64,000 nt of DNA from Anaeromyces robustus. Lineage: Eukaryota > Neocallimastigomycota > Neocallimastigomycetes > Neocallimastigales > Neocallimastigaceae. Positions 48,347-64,000 of this stretch are shown here, piece by piece. The notes beneath the pieces were generated by a model, which saw nothing but the letters and a program-made list of their open reading frames with translations, did not search any database and had not been told where the DNA came from. A program made the translations under genes and the position numbers. How positions within the stretch are numbered: position 1 is the first letter of the stretch; each line of letters starts with the position of its first letter. The stretch spans positions 98,501 to 162,500 of the forward strand of contig MCFG01000077.1 in the NCBI GenBank assembly GCA_002104895.1. The letters are read 5' to 3'.

Positions 48347-50354
48347 CTTGAGCTATAACTACTTTGTTATCTTCATCATTAGCGATATATAAAGATAATG
48401 CATAATTATAATTTTTATGTCTAACTAATGCATAATGAATTGGGGTATCATTATAGAAAGGTGTAAATTGTTGAACATCATAATTACAAATAGTTATTTT
48501 TTTATTTTCTCTATTATAATCTATAGTATTATTGTAATTATTATTGAGACAAGATGGTGATTCAATTTTAGAATATAAATTGAATCAGAATAATATATTT
48601 TATCATTAGAAACAAAATATCCTGCAGTTAATACACAATTTCCCACAATACAATGATATAATTTAATATTATCTGTTTCATCTGTAACTATATTAGAAAA
48701 TATATCAAGAATAGCATTATTATCTTTCTTAATTGTTACAATTCCAGTTTCTATAATTTTATTAATGACTACGTTTCCATTCCCATTATTAATAATATTG
48801 ACTAATTTATTATTAATTATATATTTATTTGTAGTAACTATAAAATATAATAATTTTAATTATTTTTTAAAAAGTATATACATATATATGTATTTATAAA
48901 ATAAAAAACAAATATTGTTTTTAATTAAATATTATTAATTAACATAATATAATATAAATTTTAGTATATTTTTTTTAACCAATATTTATATAAAGACTAT
49001 TTCTATTAGTATAATATTTTTACCATTTTTTAAATCTACTAAAACTATAGATCTTTTAAAATATTTAACGACAACATAATCACCACCATTTTTATTTGAT
49101 AAAAGACTATTAATATTATTAGAAATTAAATAATATTTAGGAGTTAATTCTTCATCTGAACTAATGAGTGTAGCGTAAGTATTTAATGTTAAACAAAATC
49201 TTATTTCATGATTATAACTGATTAAACTACCAGTTTCCATACAAGATAAATGATTTGAAATTGATTCCTTATTAATATATTTACATGTTTTACCGTCACA
49301 TTGAATAATATTTTTATCTGAATTATCTAAGTAGTAACCAATTGAATTTTTTATTAATTCACATTGTTCTGTTGTTTCATGACAATCATATAAATCACCT
49401 TCTATGGCATTAATATATACATCATTGTAAAGATAGTATCCACTGCCTAATAAATATGAATAGAAATATAAATATGTTAAATATAATTACTTTTATTTTT
49501 ATATAAATATAATAATAATAAAATTAATTATTTCTTTTATATATATATATATATAATTATTATCATTATTAAGAAAAATAAAATAAAATAAAATAATTAC
49601 ATCCACCAGAAAGTTTCTTAGGATTACATAAAACATCTTCTACTACGCAAGGTTTTTTAATATCAGTACAAAGAATTCTTTTTAATCCTATAGTATTACA
49701 TTTAGGAGCGATTTCAAAATTATTGTTGTAACAATAACCTTTTGAAATTATAGTTTAAATTAATAGCAGTAGAATATTTTACATAATATAATAATTTAGA
49801 TATATATACATAATTTTAATAATTATTTAAAAAAAATTTTTTTCCTATATAATATATATAATCATTTCAGTAATTACCCTCAAGTCCTGTTATTGTTTGA
49901 GTAACAGAATAATTATCAATTTTTAATAAAATAGAATCATTTCCTTGTAAAACATTTGGAAAAGAATTTACAATATTAACACTAGATAGTAAATAAAAAT
50001 ATTGTGAGGTTAATGAAAATGTTGTTGAACTTTCTCCTGTACAAATTTTCACAAAGCCATTATAATTAACAATATCAATACTGCCTAAACTACAAGAACT
50101 AGTTGTTATAGAAATACAACTAGAAGAATAACATTTATAATTATCATTATTATCATTTAAATAATAGCCATTTTCTTTTTCTACAATTTTACAAGATTTA
50201 TTTAAACAATAAATAAAGCTATTAGATTTATCGGAAAAACTATTCTTGAAATATCCAGAATAACTTCTTTCATAACAATAACTATCTCCATTGGAGCACA
50301 CACCTAACAACCCTTTATTTTCATTCTTTGGAATGTAGTAATAAAATTTGTTAT
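48347..50354 (-). repeat. Scaffoldin-like cassette unit 3 (frame break in W)
   Basis: Exons X 49878-50354, Y 49601-49738, Z 49024-49446, W 48347-48837. X, Y and Z are open. W is 491 nt, where symmetry of phase needs 492 (or another multiple of three). The frame shifts near 48580 within SDSIY...SKIESPSC. Confidence 0.78.
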
Positions 50355-50382
50355 CTTTTTTTTTTTATTTTTTTTTAAAATT

Positions 50383-50421
<39 letters not shown>

Positions 50422-50518
50422 AAACCAAATTTTATATATGTAATTTTATTCATATTATTAATATATAAAGTAATTAATATATATTTATATAATAATTCTT
50501 ATTTAATATATTTTACTT

Positions 50519-50597
50519 TATATTATATTATATTATATTATATTATATTATATTATATTATATTATATTATATTATATTATATTATATTATATTATA
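50519..50597. repeat. (TATTA)n pentanucleotide tract
   Basis: About 80 bp of TATTA in the intron following exon 50638-51207 of the scaffoldin-like gene. Confidence 0.9.
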
Positions 50598-50637
50598 TAA
50601 TATAATATTATATTATTAAAAAAAAAGAAAAACTTAC

Positions 50638-52689
50638 AAACATAATAGCTTATAATAATATTCTGATTTTTATCTGCGAGATATAAATTATATATACTCG
50701 AATTATACTTAAATTTACTAAAGTAATAATAATTGAAAGTTTTATTTGAAAAAATTTCTTTTAATTCATATTTTTTATTCTCTGATTCCATTCCATTATC
50801 AACACAAAACTTAAATTTAGAATCCGATTTATCATACATAGCTTTTTCAATATTATTACTATTACATTCATTAAATGTTACTTCATCATTATTACATGAA
50901 GTTTCATTACATTGAACAACTGTATTGTTTGATCCATATTTTAAAAATCCTTTTCTTTTATAACAAATATTAAAATTTTGTAGATTACATTGCATTAAAA
51001 CAATATTAGTAAGATCATCCTTTGTAATTTTTGAAAATTCATCTTCGTTAATTTTTCTATAAAAAATAATGTTTTCAATAAAACCATACTTAAAAGCATA
51101 AACTTCATCAGATAAAGTACTATTTTTAATATCTGTATTTCCATTGACTTCTCTAACAATAGATAAAGAATTATCCATCAAACTTGTTACATAATCACCA
51201 TTATTTACTAAATAATTTTTTTTTTAAATATTAATAAAAAGGTACAAATAAATAAAAAAAAGAAAATATAAGTAATGTAATTAATTTATAAATTAACTTA
51301 AAAAATTGGAATAATTAAAACAAAAAAAAAAGTTATTTTATTTAATTTTTACAAGATGAAATATCGGTAAGAGTAAGACTTGTTTTTGTTATATTTATGA
51401 AAACATATTCACCAGTATATTTTTTTGTTATATCTTTTGATAATCCATTATTATTTATAATTAATGTACGTCCAGTACCCGATAATTCAATTTCATTATG
51501 ATTAATATCACAGAAATAATTTTTATTGGAAGAATAATAATAATATATAGTTTCCTCTGTATCGGAACTTTTACAACTATTATTAGTTGAAAAGTCTTTT
51601 AATATACATTTTATTCCATTACATTTAATAAATTTCTTTGACAATTTCATATCTTCAATTACAAAGAAGCCTTTAATATTATGACCAAGATTAATACAAG
51701 GTTTTGTACTATTACTGAAACATTGATATAAATCATTGTTCACTAAATAATATCCATAACCTTTTTGTTCAATATTATAAATTGATTTATTTAATTTCAT
51801 AATTAATATTTTATTTATTAATTTTTTATGATAAGATTAATTTTTTTATGAAAATATATAATTATATAAAAAAAGATATTAAATAATTATAATAAGATAT
51901 ATAAATTTTAATTTAATATATATATATATATATTTATATAATTACATAATCCATTTGCATGTTCAATTGTTGGATCACAAGTAATCTGATAATATGTTCT
52001 AGTACAACTTTTATCATAACTTAAACAACTATATTTATAATCATTATTTTCACAATTAATATCTATTTCATTATTATTTGATATACAAATTTCTATCATT
52101 TAATGTAATAAATGAATATAAATAATAATAATAATAATTATAAATAATATTCATAATTAATAATATATATTATTATAATTTTTTATTACATTTTATTTTT
52201 TTCTTATTTAATTATTTATTATAAATTTACCATCTGTAGTAACTTGAGTTAAAGAATAATCACTCATTTTTAATAAAATTCCGTCATTACCATTCTTTAT
52301 TTTAGGATAAGTTACAGATGTATCAATTCCATTTACATATTCATAAGTATTTGAGTTATATGATCTAGAATTATTATCACAATAATAAATACTATATGAG
52401 TAATAAATTAATCCATATCTTCTTTTTGAACAATTAATTTCCTTTGATAAACGACATATTGATTGATAACATCTTATTAAAAAATTATTAGATGAATAAA
52501 AGTAACCATTCTCTTTCGTAGTGATTTCACATTCACCATTATCACAATACAATAATCTATTAGGTATTTCACTATATAAATCAAAATAATAACCGGAAAG
52601 ATTTGATACACTGTAATTATTTTTATCAAGTCTATATAATTTAGATGATGTATTATCATTTAATGTTAGCATATAATAACTATTACTAT
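50638..52689 (-). repeat. Scaffoldin-like cassette unit 2
   Basis: Exons X 52231-52689, Y 51946-52092, Z 51353-51760, W 50638-51207; all open. Z starts CYGYYLVNNDLYQC; W contains RKGFLKYGSNNTVVQC. A (TATTA)n tract lies in the intron after W. Confidence 0.8.
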
Positions 52690-52882
52690 CTAATAATTAT
52701 AAAAAATATTAAAAATATAAAAAAATATGTCAGAATTAATATATTGTTTTAATTTATTAATTTAATTTCATTTAAAAAAATTAAATAATAATAATAATAA
52801 TAATAGTAATAATAATAAATATAAGAATAAATAGGATAATAGTATTATTAATAATAATAGTAATAATAATAAAAAATTTTAC

Positions 52883-55033
52883 CTTTATTCACACCAATAA
52901 TATTTCCTTTTTGGTTAGATATGAAAATTATATTGGTGGTCGTAAAGTAAAATTGAATATTTGTATTATTAACTGTAATGGTTTTGAAATTTAAACCTTC
53001 ATTATTTTTAATACATAATAAGAATTGTGAAGTGGTTGAATCATAAGTAGCTTTATTTAAATTTTTATCTTTACATTCACTAAAATTCATAATTTCATTA
53101 TTACAATGAGATTCTAATTTACATTCTACAACAATATTTTTTGGTCTATATTTTAAATAACCATTAGTAGAAAAACAACCTATATCTCTAATACATTGAT
53201 ACAATGAAATATTACTTAATTCATTTCTAAGATCTGTTTGAAATTCTTCATTTGTAATCATTTGATTTACATCCCTAAAAATAGAATATTCACCCATTTT
53301 AAAACCGAAAATACCAGTTTTAAATGATATATCTATTATTACTTTTCCATTACTGTCCTTCTTTATTTCGTATAAATTGCCATTATTAAGATAAGTTCCC
53401 AATGGAACTAATTAAATATAAACATATATTTAAATATTTTTAATATTTTATATACGATTGTTTAAAATATAATTTATAAAAATTAATAAAAAAAAACAAA
53501 GAATTTCAATTTTTTTTTATAATATATAAATTAATTCAAAAAAAAATATAAAATTAAAACATTAAATATATGTAAATATATTAATAATTATAATAATATA
53601 ACTTTTTAAATCTAATATTGTATATATATATTTACTTTCTGAAGTATCCGTCAAAACAAAGCTATTATTATTTCTAGTAATCATTAGATATTCTTCGGTA
53701 TTAGATGAAAAAATATTTGATGTTTCTGAATAACAAATATAATGTTGTTCAGAATTTATATTTATAAAAGGAATAGATACTTCATTTAAACAGAAAAAAA
53801 TTTCATTATTATTTCTTATAAGGTCAAAATTATTATTATCATTACAATCATTATTCATATCATTTTCATTATATCTAGTACAATTATTATTACTGCATTT
53901 AATATAAGGTATTGACTTTTGATAATAACTATCAGTAACCTTAAAAAATCCATTTTGTTTTAATTCTACACAAGTAGATTTTTCTTCATCACTAATACAA
54001 TTATATAACAAACCTTCGTATGTTTTTTCATTTGTAACATATAAATAATAACCATTACCTATATATATTATATTAAAATAATATTAAAAAATTTAATATA
54101 TTTTCCTCTTTTTTTTTATTATTATTTAATTTTTTAATTGTTTTTTTTTTTTATATGTATGTATTTATATCTAATTATGTTTTTGTTTTTTTTTATTATA
54201 TATATTGTTGTAATCCTTTTTATTATTATATAATTTTTAATTGAAAAAAAAAAAAATTACAATAAAGAGATGGTGAATCTAAGTCACATCTACGAATTTC
54301 TTCACTACATGATTTATGAATATCAGTACATGTATATTTATATATTCCGATTTGATCACAATCAGTAATCCTTAAACCACTTTCATCCAAACAAATTCCT
54401 TTATGTATATAATATTTAAAAAAAAATATTATATGTATAATTAAAAAATATTAAACAAAATAATATTATATAAATATAAACGATTTTATATTTATATAAC
54501 AAATATATCTATAAAAATAAAATAAAATAAAATAAAATAAAATTATTTTCAATATACTCTTTATTTACCATTAGCATCAGTCGTAACTTGAGTTACAGAA
54601 TAATTTTTTATATGTAATAAAATTATATCATTTCCTTCCTTTAAATATGGAAAATCTGAAGTTGAAAGGATATTATATTGTGGATAATAATAACTACCAT
54701 CTATATATTTACTTATGTTATTATCATTATTATACAAAACAGAACTTTCATTTTTTATTATGAATTTACTCTTACTATTAAGAATTTCTAAATTTTCATA
54801 GCATTTACCAGAATAACAAAGATAATCATTATACAAATAATTATTAAAATAATAACCATTATCTACATTTTTTATTTCACAATTTCCGTTATTACAATAA
54901 ATTAAGGAATTTTTATCTTCTTTAGTTTCCTGAAAAATATTTAAAAAATATCCACTATAATTATTATTTTCAATAATTTTACAATAATTGTCACATCGAT
55001 ATAAAAATTTTTTATTGTCATAATAGTAAGTAC
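52883..55033 (-). repeat. Scaffoldin-like cassette unit 1 (X-Y-Z-W exons)
   Basis: Exons X 54569-55033, Y 54261-54398, Z 53636-54058, W 52883-53407; all open and in phase. X holds GYFLNIFQE...SLIYCNN and NGYYFNN, and ends KNYSVTQVTTDANG. Confidence 0.8.
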
Positions 55034-55164
55034 CTATAAGTATATATATTTTAAATTTTTAAAAAAAATTTTTTTTTAATTAAATAACAATAAAGCATTA
55101 TATACTTTACATTAATTTTTATATATATACTATTGTTTATTACACTATTATCATAATTATAACA

Positions 55165-55170
55165 ACAATA

Positions 55171-55214
<44 letters not shown>
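55165..55214. repeat. Intronic (AAT)n microsatellite
   Basis: About 50 bp of AAT in the intron 55034-55298 of the scaffoldin-like gene. Confidence 0.85.
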
Positions 55215-55215
<1 letters not shown>

Positions 55216-56638
55216 TACGATAAAAAAAATTTTTTTTAATTTATTTTTATTAAATTAAAAATTATATATTAATTAATATAAAAAATATTTCTAAATACCT
55301 CCTATATATTGTGCAACAATATTCCTGGTACCTTTGTATAAGAATTTATAGGAATCTTGATTATGCCAAATATAATCTACATTTTTATCTGAAGCAAGAG
55401 TATTTATAAAAACATAATTTTGATTACCACTATCAACACATATATTAAATGAGTTATCATCATCAATATATACTTGTTTAGTAGTAAATTCATTACAATT
55501 AAATTTTGTTTTTTGATTAAAAGGTTCACAAGAATCAATAGAACATTTTGCTAAATTATTATTATTGTTATATCTAAAATAACCAATAGTTTTAAAACAT
55601 TCATTTCCTAAACAACTTAAAATTGAAAGACTGGAAAGATCATGATTTGTAATATCATTTAATATATTATCTTCCAAAATTTTACAGTAATTATTTCCTA
55701 TTTGTTTACAAAGATAAAATCCATCAAACATAATATCATCATTTTTTGATTCCATATTACTTGAGGTATCACTTACTGAATAAACATATTTATTATAAAA
55801 ATAATATCCTTTTTCAACTATTATTATTATTATAATGATGATGATGATGATTATGGTTATATTTAATATTTTATATAAAATATTAAATATATAGAATATT
55901 ATATAATATTGGAAAAAAAAATAATTTCCATTTAATATATATAAATTAAAATTTGTTTTAATCATATATAATAAATATACAAACTTATTAATTAATATAT
56001 ACTTATTTTATATATATATATTTACATTGATTAGGATTACTTATTATAATTGAATTATTAGAAATAGTAATTTTGGCTACATCTGCATTAATTTTTTTTA
56101 TTAATTCATTATTTGTTAGTGAAACTTTAATTAATAATTCAGAAGGTTCACCTATTATACTATAATAAACTTCATTTTCATCATCTATACAAAAATAAAC
56201 TTCATCATCATAATATGCCACATAACCATTCAAATAACAATAATTAATCATATTTTTAGGATTAAAGCTTTACACTGATTTCCATCACATTCTATATACT
56301 GAATTTATTGATTTCCATTATTTACTTTAAAATAACCAATTGGAATATTATCTTTTATTTCTGAACAAAATTCATCTGTATTAATACATTTATATAGTTT
56401 TCCATAATTTGTTTTATCATCGACATCTTCAAGATAATAGCCATCACCTTTTTATTATGTAAATTATAATTTAATTTTAACAATAAATGTAAATATATAA
56501 ATAAAATATAATATTTAAAAATAAATATTATATCTTTGAAATAATATAAATCAATTATATAAATGATTAAAATTTGAAAAGTACAATATGAATAAATTTT
56601 TACATTGAACTATCATCAGATCTTACAGAATGATCTTT

Positions 56639-56687
56639 TTTATTTATTTATTTATTTATTCATTTATTTATTTATTTATTTATTCAT

Positions 56688-56726
<39 letters not shown>

Positions 56727-56727
56727 G
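56639..56727. repeat. (TTTA)n microsatellite at the 5' limit of the scaffoldin-like gene
   Basis: About 90 bp of TTTA with two TTCA interruptions. Homology to the cassette gene stops at its inner edge: the last readable codons (DLMIVQC, about 56604-56620) correspond to the end of a Y-type exon, and beyond the tract no further cassette exon is visible. Confidence 0.9.
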
Positions 56728-60025
<3,298 letters not shown>

Positions 60026-62243
60026 TCAATTATAATTTGAATAATTTGGATAATTTGGGTAATTTGAGTAATTTGGATAATTTGGATAATTTTTATAACG
60101 AAGTAAATAATTTTGATCACCAAACATTCTACTTCTATTTAGGGAATCCGCATTTCTTTCCAAGGTATCTATTCCTCTATCTATCATATTTCGATTAATA
60201 TTAATTCTATTTAAAGAATCCATCATACTTTCCAAACTTTGATTTATATTTTTATTTCTATTTAAGAAATCCATCATATATTGGTTATTATTTTTATTTC
60301 TATTTAAGGAATCCATCATATATTGGTTATTATTTTTATTTCTATTTAAGGAATCCATCATACTTTGATTAGTAATATTAATTCTACTTAGGGAACCTAT
60401 TGTATTTAGATTAATATTTTTATTTCTATTTAAGGAATCCATCATACTTTGATTACTAATATTATTTCTACTTAGGGAACCCATGGTATTTCGATTAATA
60501 TTTTTATTTCTATTTAAGGAATCCATCATACTTTGATTACTAATATTATTTCTACTTAGGGAATCCATTGTACTTCGACTAAAACTATTTTTAATTGAAT
60601 AATCTATTGTATTTTGATTCAAACTATTCTTTCTTATAGAATCTATTGTATCTCCATTAATATTATAATTATAATTATTAGTATCTGAATATCGATAAAG
60701 ACCATCATTATCATCATCATTTCTAAATACAATTTTTTTAACATTTTCATCTTTACTGTGTAGTATAGCAGTATTATAATAATTATCATAATCTTTTGAT
60801 TGAGATTGTTTATCACAACAATATTTACATGAACAAGAACAGGAACATGAATTCATCATTCTATTATTTCTATCCGATTTTGTATTTAATAAAATTTGGT
60901 CTATAAAAATAATCATATATTGGACATTAGTAATTACAAGTCTAAAATCTTCCAATGAATAATTAAGATATTTTAAATCATCATGATAATAAAATATTAC
61001 TTTCAAACATGAAGAAAGAAACAATAATGGAAATGCAATAATAAGAACAACTGCAGAAACAACAATTCTAAATTCAGACATTGTTCTAAATTTTTTTAAG
61101 AAACCATAATCTGAATTTGTTTTATCAAATAATTCCTTTTTTAATGTAAAATATACTATTGACTCATAAAAAACGGATGCAAGAATAATTAATGATTGTA
61201 AACACCAATAAAAATTATAATAGCCGTTAACATAGTCATTATTATATACTCCATTTATATATAATTTTGTTGGAGATACATATAATTGTGATAAAGGAAC
61301 TATAAGTTTTGTTATATTATATAATATACATGATCCATATAAAAGCCTTAAAGACCTTCTATTTTTTGTTACAGATTTTGTTCGAAGTAAAGGATACCAA
61401 TCTCCTATTATTTCTCCTGTATACCAAAAAAAACTATTAATTTGTCGAGTTAAAAACCATTTAAAAGGATGTTGTTCTGTAAAATCTAAAGTATGTAAAC
61501 ATGATCCATCTTTATCTAATCTATGATAATAAGGCATCAAATTTCCTAATTGTTCTATAATATCACCTATTACGCTAAAAATATTATTTAAATAAAAAAA
61601 TCATAATATAATATAATATAATATAATATATATTATTGTTATAAAATTAATATTAGATATATGATTTATTGATTTATTTATTATTATTTAAATATATTAA
61701 CTTTATTATTACTAAAAAAAAATAATTATAATAATAAATGATAATGATACTATGAATATAATTATTAAATTAATAATTTTTTTTTTATAAATATTATTAT
61801 ATATTATTATTTATAATGATTAGAGCAATAATTTTTATTTATAATATAAAAAAAAAATCTTTTTAATATATATATATATATATATACCGAAAAATATAAT
61901 GATATAAAACAAGTTTCATAACTGGTCTTCTGGTATTAAACTTATACATAATAAGTAGTAATAATGTCCAGTAAAAAAATTGAGATTGAAATGGCTTTAA
62001 AATAGCATAAAAAATTATTCTTAGTTGATCTATCTTATCATTTATAATGTTTACTTTATATAATTTATCCTCATAAACATCATTAACAAATCGAACATAA
62101 CAATCAAAATCAGTTCCTTTACTGAATAACCATTGAACTAGAGACCCACTTTTAATAAAATATTTTTGTTCATTTGCCACAAGATCTGGGTATAGAGTTT
62201 GAGTTCTATTATTTAAACTCGCAAATTCTTCTGGCGTTAACAT
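60026..62243 (-). CDS. Multi-pass membrane protein with Cys cluster and 14-residue repeats, family not recognised
   Basis: Two exons, 61888-62243 and 60026-61574, joined in phase 2 across a 313-nt intron; product 634 aa. I do not recognise the family. Residues 1-75 are soluble (LTPEEFASL, then LVQWLFSKGTDFDCYVRF). Hydrophobic segments lie near 88-101, 197-215, 239-262, 288-312 and 328-348, with a conserved-looking WYTGEIIGDWYPLLRT stretch at about 169-184. After the last helix comes CSCSCSCKYCC (about 362-372), which could be palmitoylated or bind metal. Residues about 430-600 are repeats of about 14 residues (NRNKNINRNTMGSL, SRNNISNQSMMDSL). The end is a YPNYPNYSN repeat. There is no signal peptide; the N-terminus is probably cytosolic. 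A role in trafficking or sensing cannot be decided from sequence. Confidence 0.8.
60131..60643 (-). repeat. Coding 42-bp (14-aa) repeats, about nine units
   Basis: Asn/Ser/Met-rich units alternate between two related types (SRNNISNQSMMDSL and NRNKNINRNTMGSL), so the higher-order unit is 84 bp in part of the array. The array stays in frame throughout. Confidence 0.9.
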
Positions 62244-62295
62244 TTTTTATTAAATATATTTTAAATAAAAAAAAGTTTAATAAATTATAAATAAC

Positions 62296-62338
<43 letters not shown>

Positions 62339-63188
62339 TTATAATTTATATTTATATATTATATAAATATTTTTTTTATAATATATTTTATTTCTTTTTT
62401 TTCTTAAATCATATGAATAATGAATTATGATTTTTTATGTTTTAAAGAAAAAAAAAATAAAATATATTTTACAACTTTTTTTTATTTTATTCTATTTTTT
62501 TTTTATAATTTTATTTAAAAGTTTTAAAAAAAAAATAGAAATAAATTATCATATTTATATTTTTTTTTTTTTTTTCAAAATATTAAAAAAAATTAAAACA
62601 CTTTTTTTTTTTTTTTTAATTCTTTTATTAGAGATAAAACCGTATAAACTTTATTTTATATATTTTAATTAAGAATATCTTTAAAAAAATTAATATTAAA
62701 ACTAAAATTAATTTAATATAATTTTTGTGTTTTTAAAGTAATTATCATTAATGATTAATAAATAAACAATATTAAATTTAATATTAAATGTAATATTAAA
62801 TTTTTATATATTATCATAGAAAATTTTTATAAAATAAAATAAAATAAAATAAAAATAAAAATAAAATAAAATAGAAAGAAAATATTAATAAAATAAATCA
62901 TTATAAAAATTAAATGTCATTCAATAATATATTAAATTATTATTTAATAATCTTACGATTATATTTATATATGTAATATATATAATTTTATATTATAATG
63001 AATATATATTTTATATATGATAATATATTTTTAACTAAATATTATATTTAAATAATTATTTTAATTTTTAAACACTACTCTTAATATATATAATAAAGGT
63101 TTAATCCATTTTCTTTTTTTTTTTTTTTTAATAGTTAATTTTATTCTACAATCTTAAGCCTTCTATATTTGAATATAGATTTTATATA

Positions 63189-63331
63189 TTTTTCTTAAAA
63201 AGAAATTATTTTTATAAAGATTAATTTTATTATTATTATTATTACTTTTAAATAATTCGATTTTTCTTAAAAAGAAATTATTTTTATAAAGATTAATTTT
63301 ATTATTATTATTATTACTTTTAAATAATTCG
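63189..63331. repeat. 72-bp perfect or near-perfect tandem duplication
   Basis: Unit starts TTTTTCTTAAAAAGAAATTA and ends CTTTTAAATAATTCG. First copy 63189-63260, second 63261-63331, with no visible base change between them, so it is recent. Confidence 0.92.
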
Positions 63332-63422
63332 TAATTCATTATAATTAATTAAATATTTATTTATTTTTATTATTTTCCCTGTTTATTTAGAATTAATATC
63401 ATTTTAATAATAAAGGTATAAT

Positions 63423-63425
<3 letters not shown>

Positions 63426-63456
<31 letters not shown>

Positions 63457-63575
63457 TTTATTTATTTTTATTTATTTATTTTTATTTATTTATTTATTTT
63501 TATTTATTTATTTATTTTTATTTATTTATTTATTTTTATTTATTTATTTTTATTTATTTATTTATTTATTTATTC
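63426..63575. repeat. TTTA / TTTTTA mixed microsatellite
   Basis: About 150 bp of TTTA blocks separated by regularly placed TTTTTA units, giving a higher-order period of about 14-18 bp. Confidence 0.88.
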
Positions 63576-64000
63576 GTTATTCTTTTTTTTTTTTGTATTT
63601 AATTAATGAAATACACAAATTCTATTAAATTCTTAAAAAGGTAAATTATACTAAAAACAATAATTTTTAATAAAAATTAAATAATTAAAAATTTACCTAA
63701 TAATAAAAAGTAATAAAAAAGAAATAATAATAATAATAGAAATTAATAATATGTTTTTAATATAATATTGATAATATTGATAATATAAAACGATATTGAA
63801 AGAAAATAAAACAAAACTAAATAAATATATGAGAATGAGTATGAAATTTGTAAAAGAATACAAATAAATAATTATATTATGAATATTTTATTTAATAATA
63901 TTTATATTTATTTATTTATTTATATAAAATTTTATTATTAACGTATATATAAATAAATATAAATAATAAATGATAGTTTATATATTTATTTATCATATAA

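Larger units (their letters stand above)
45127..56638 (-). pseudogene. Scaffoldin-like Cys-repeat protein built of four-exon cassettes; 5'-truncated, with a stop and two frame breaks
   Basis: Exons (high to low): remnant about 56604-56638, then 56026-56447, 55299-55817, 54569-55033, 54261-54398, 53636-54058, 52883-53407, 52231-52689, 51946-52092, 51353-51760, 50638-51207, 49878-50354, 49601-49738, 49024-49446, 48347-48837, 47670-48170, 47382-47534, 46828-47253, 46165-46680, 45341-45985, 45127-45239. This is about 2650 codons, all introns phase 1. Four exon types recur in order X-Y-Z-W. X carries GYFINS...NKLIYC, GYFFN...IKC and ends G.DTILLK...YSVTQV; Y is a short Cys-rich piece; Z starts with C.GYYL; W has a GYLKYG...C motif. 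The GYY/IKC...C pattern matches anaerobic-fungal scaffoldins, which hold dockerin-bearing enzymes outside the cell; this assignment is by motif memory. No signal peptide is found. Exon 56026-56447 has an in-frame TAA (GNQ*IQYIEC) and a 1-base shift near 56270; exon 48347-48837 is one base short near 48580. The last exon ends NNKKAYLV with no clear membrane anchor. Confidence 0.68.
62244..64000. other. AT-rich intergenic region to window end
   Basis: Upstream of the membrane-protein gene and to the window edge. It holds T tracts, AAAT/AAAAT runs (62828-62870), a 72-bp tandem duplication (63189-63331) and a TTTA/TTTTTA repeat (63426-63575). No gene supported; open frame 62427-62672 is Phe/Lys low-complexity. 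Confidence 0.6.

Noticed and set aside
54180-54260. Possible extra exon between Z and Y exons of scaffoldin-like unit 1
   Set aside because: The sequence is T-rich intron with no Cys motif, and the flanking exons already join in phase.

Overview
The window is almost certainly nuclear DNA of an anaerobic gut (rumen) fungus, Neocallimastigomycota. Three things point there: extreme A+T richness with long homopolymer, AAT and AAAT tracts between genes; small AT-rich GT-AG introns; and the gene content. That content is a secreted GH43-CBM6 hemicellulase, an alpha/beta-hydrolase esterase pair, a CAP/SCP protein with a hevein-type chitin-binding domain, a scaffoldin-like Cys-repeat protein, and a tandem family of receptors joining a bacterial-type sugar-binding protein to a seven-helix domain. 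No rRNA, tRNA, CRISPR array or recognisable mobile element was seen.

Region 1 (1-16.1 kb) is intron-poor. It holds the 3' end of an esterase (2-181), a full esterase paralogue with five 23-residue N-terminal repeats (5315-6889), a two-exon CAP-CBM18 gene (10219-11042), an intronless vWA/DUF2828 gene resembling phage and bacterial relatives (12357-13868), and, on the minus strand, GH43-CBM6 (14417-16048). These four complete genes are intact.

Region 2 (19.8-36.3 kb) is a plus-strand tandem array of one decayed and three nearly complete five-exon genes for SBP-7TM (class C GPCR-like) receptors. I rebuilt exon 1 (signal peptide) and the small exons 2-4 by comparing paralogues. Copy 2 (23074-25998) is open throughout; copies 3 and 4 carry small frameshifts.

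Region 3 (37.3-44.2 kb, minus) is one 19-exon gene encoding five MATH domains, an SH3-like domain and a long Pro/Gln/Ser/Tyr-rich tail (1298 aa predicted, reading frame closed across all exons).

Region 4 (45.1-56.6 kb, minus) is a large scaffoldin-like gene made of a repeating four-exon cassette (about 2.0-2.35 kb per unit, every intron in phase 1). It lacks a visible 5' end and signal peptide, and carries an in-frame stop and two frame disruptions.

Region 5 (60.0-62.2 kb, minus) is a two-exon multi-pass membrane protein with a Cys cluster and 14-residue repeats in its tail; I do not recognise the family.

Functionally the window combines plant cell-wall degradation (GH43, esterases), a possible cellulosome scaffold component, chitin or cell-wall recognition (CAP-CBM18) and probable nutrient sensing (SBP-7TM array). 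Intron-rich fungal-style genes lie beside intronless genes that look horizontally acquired or bacterial-like. All exon structures are my own reading from splice sites, phase and paralogue comparison, without transcript evidence.
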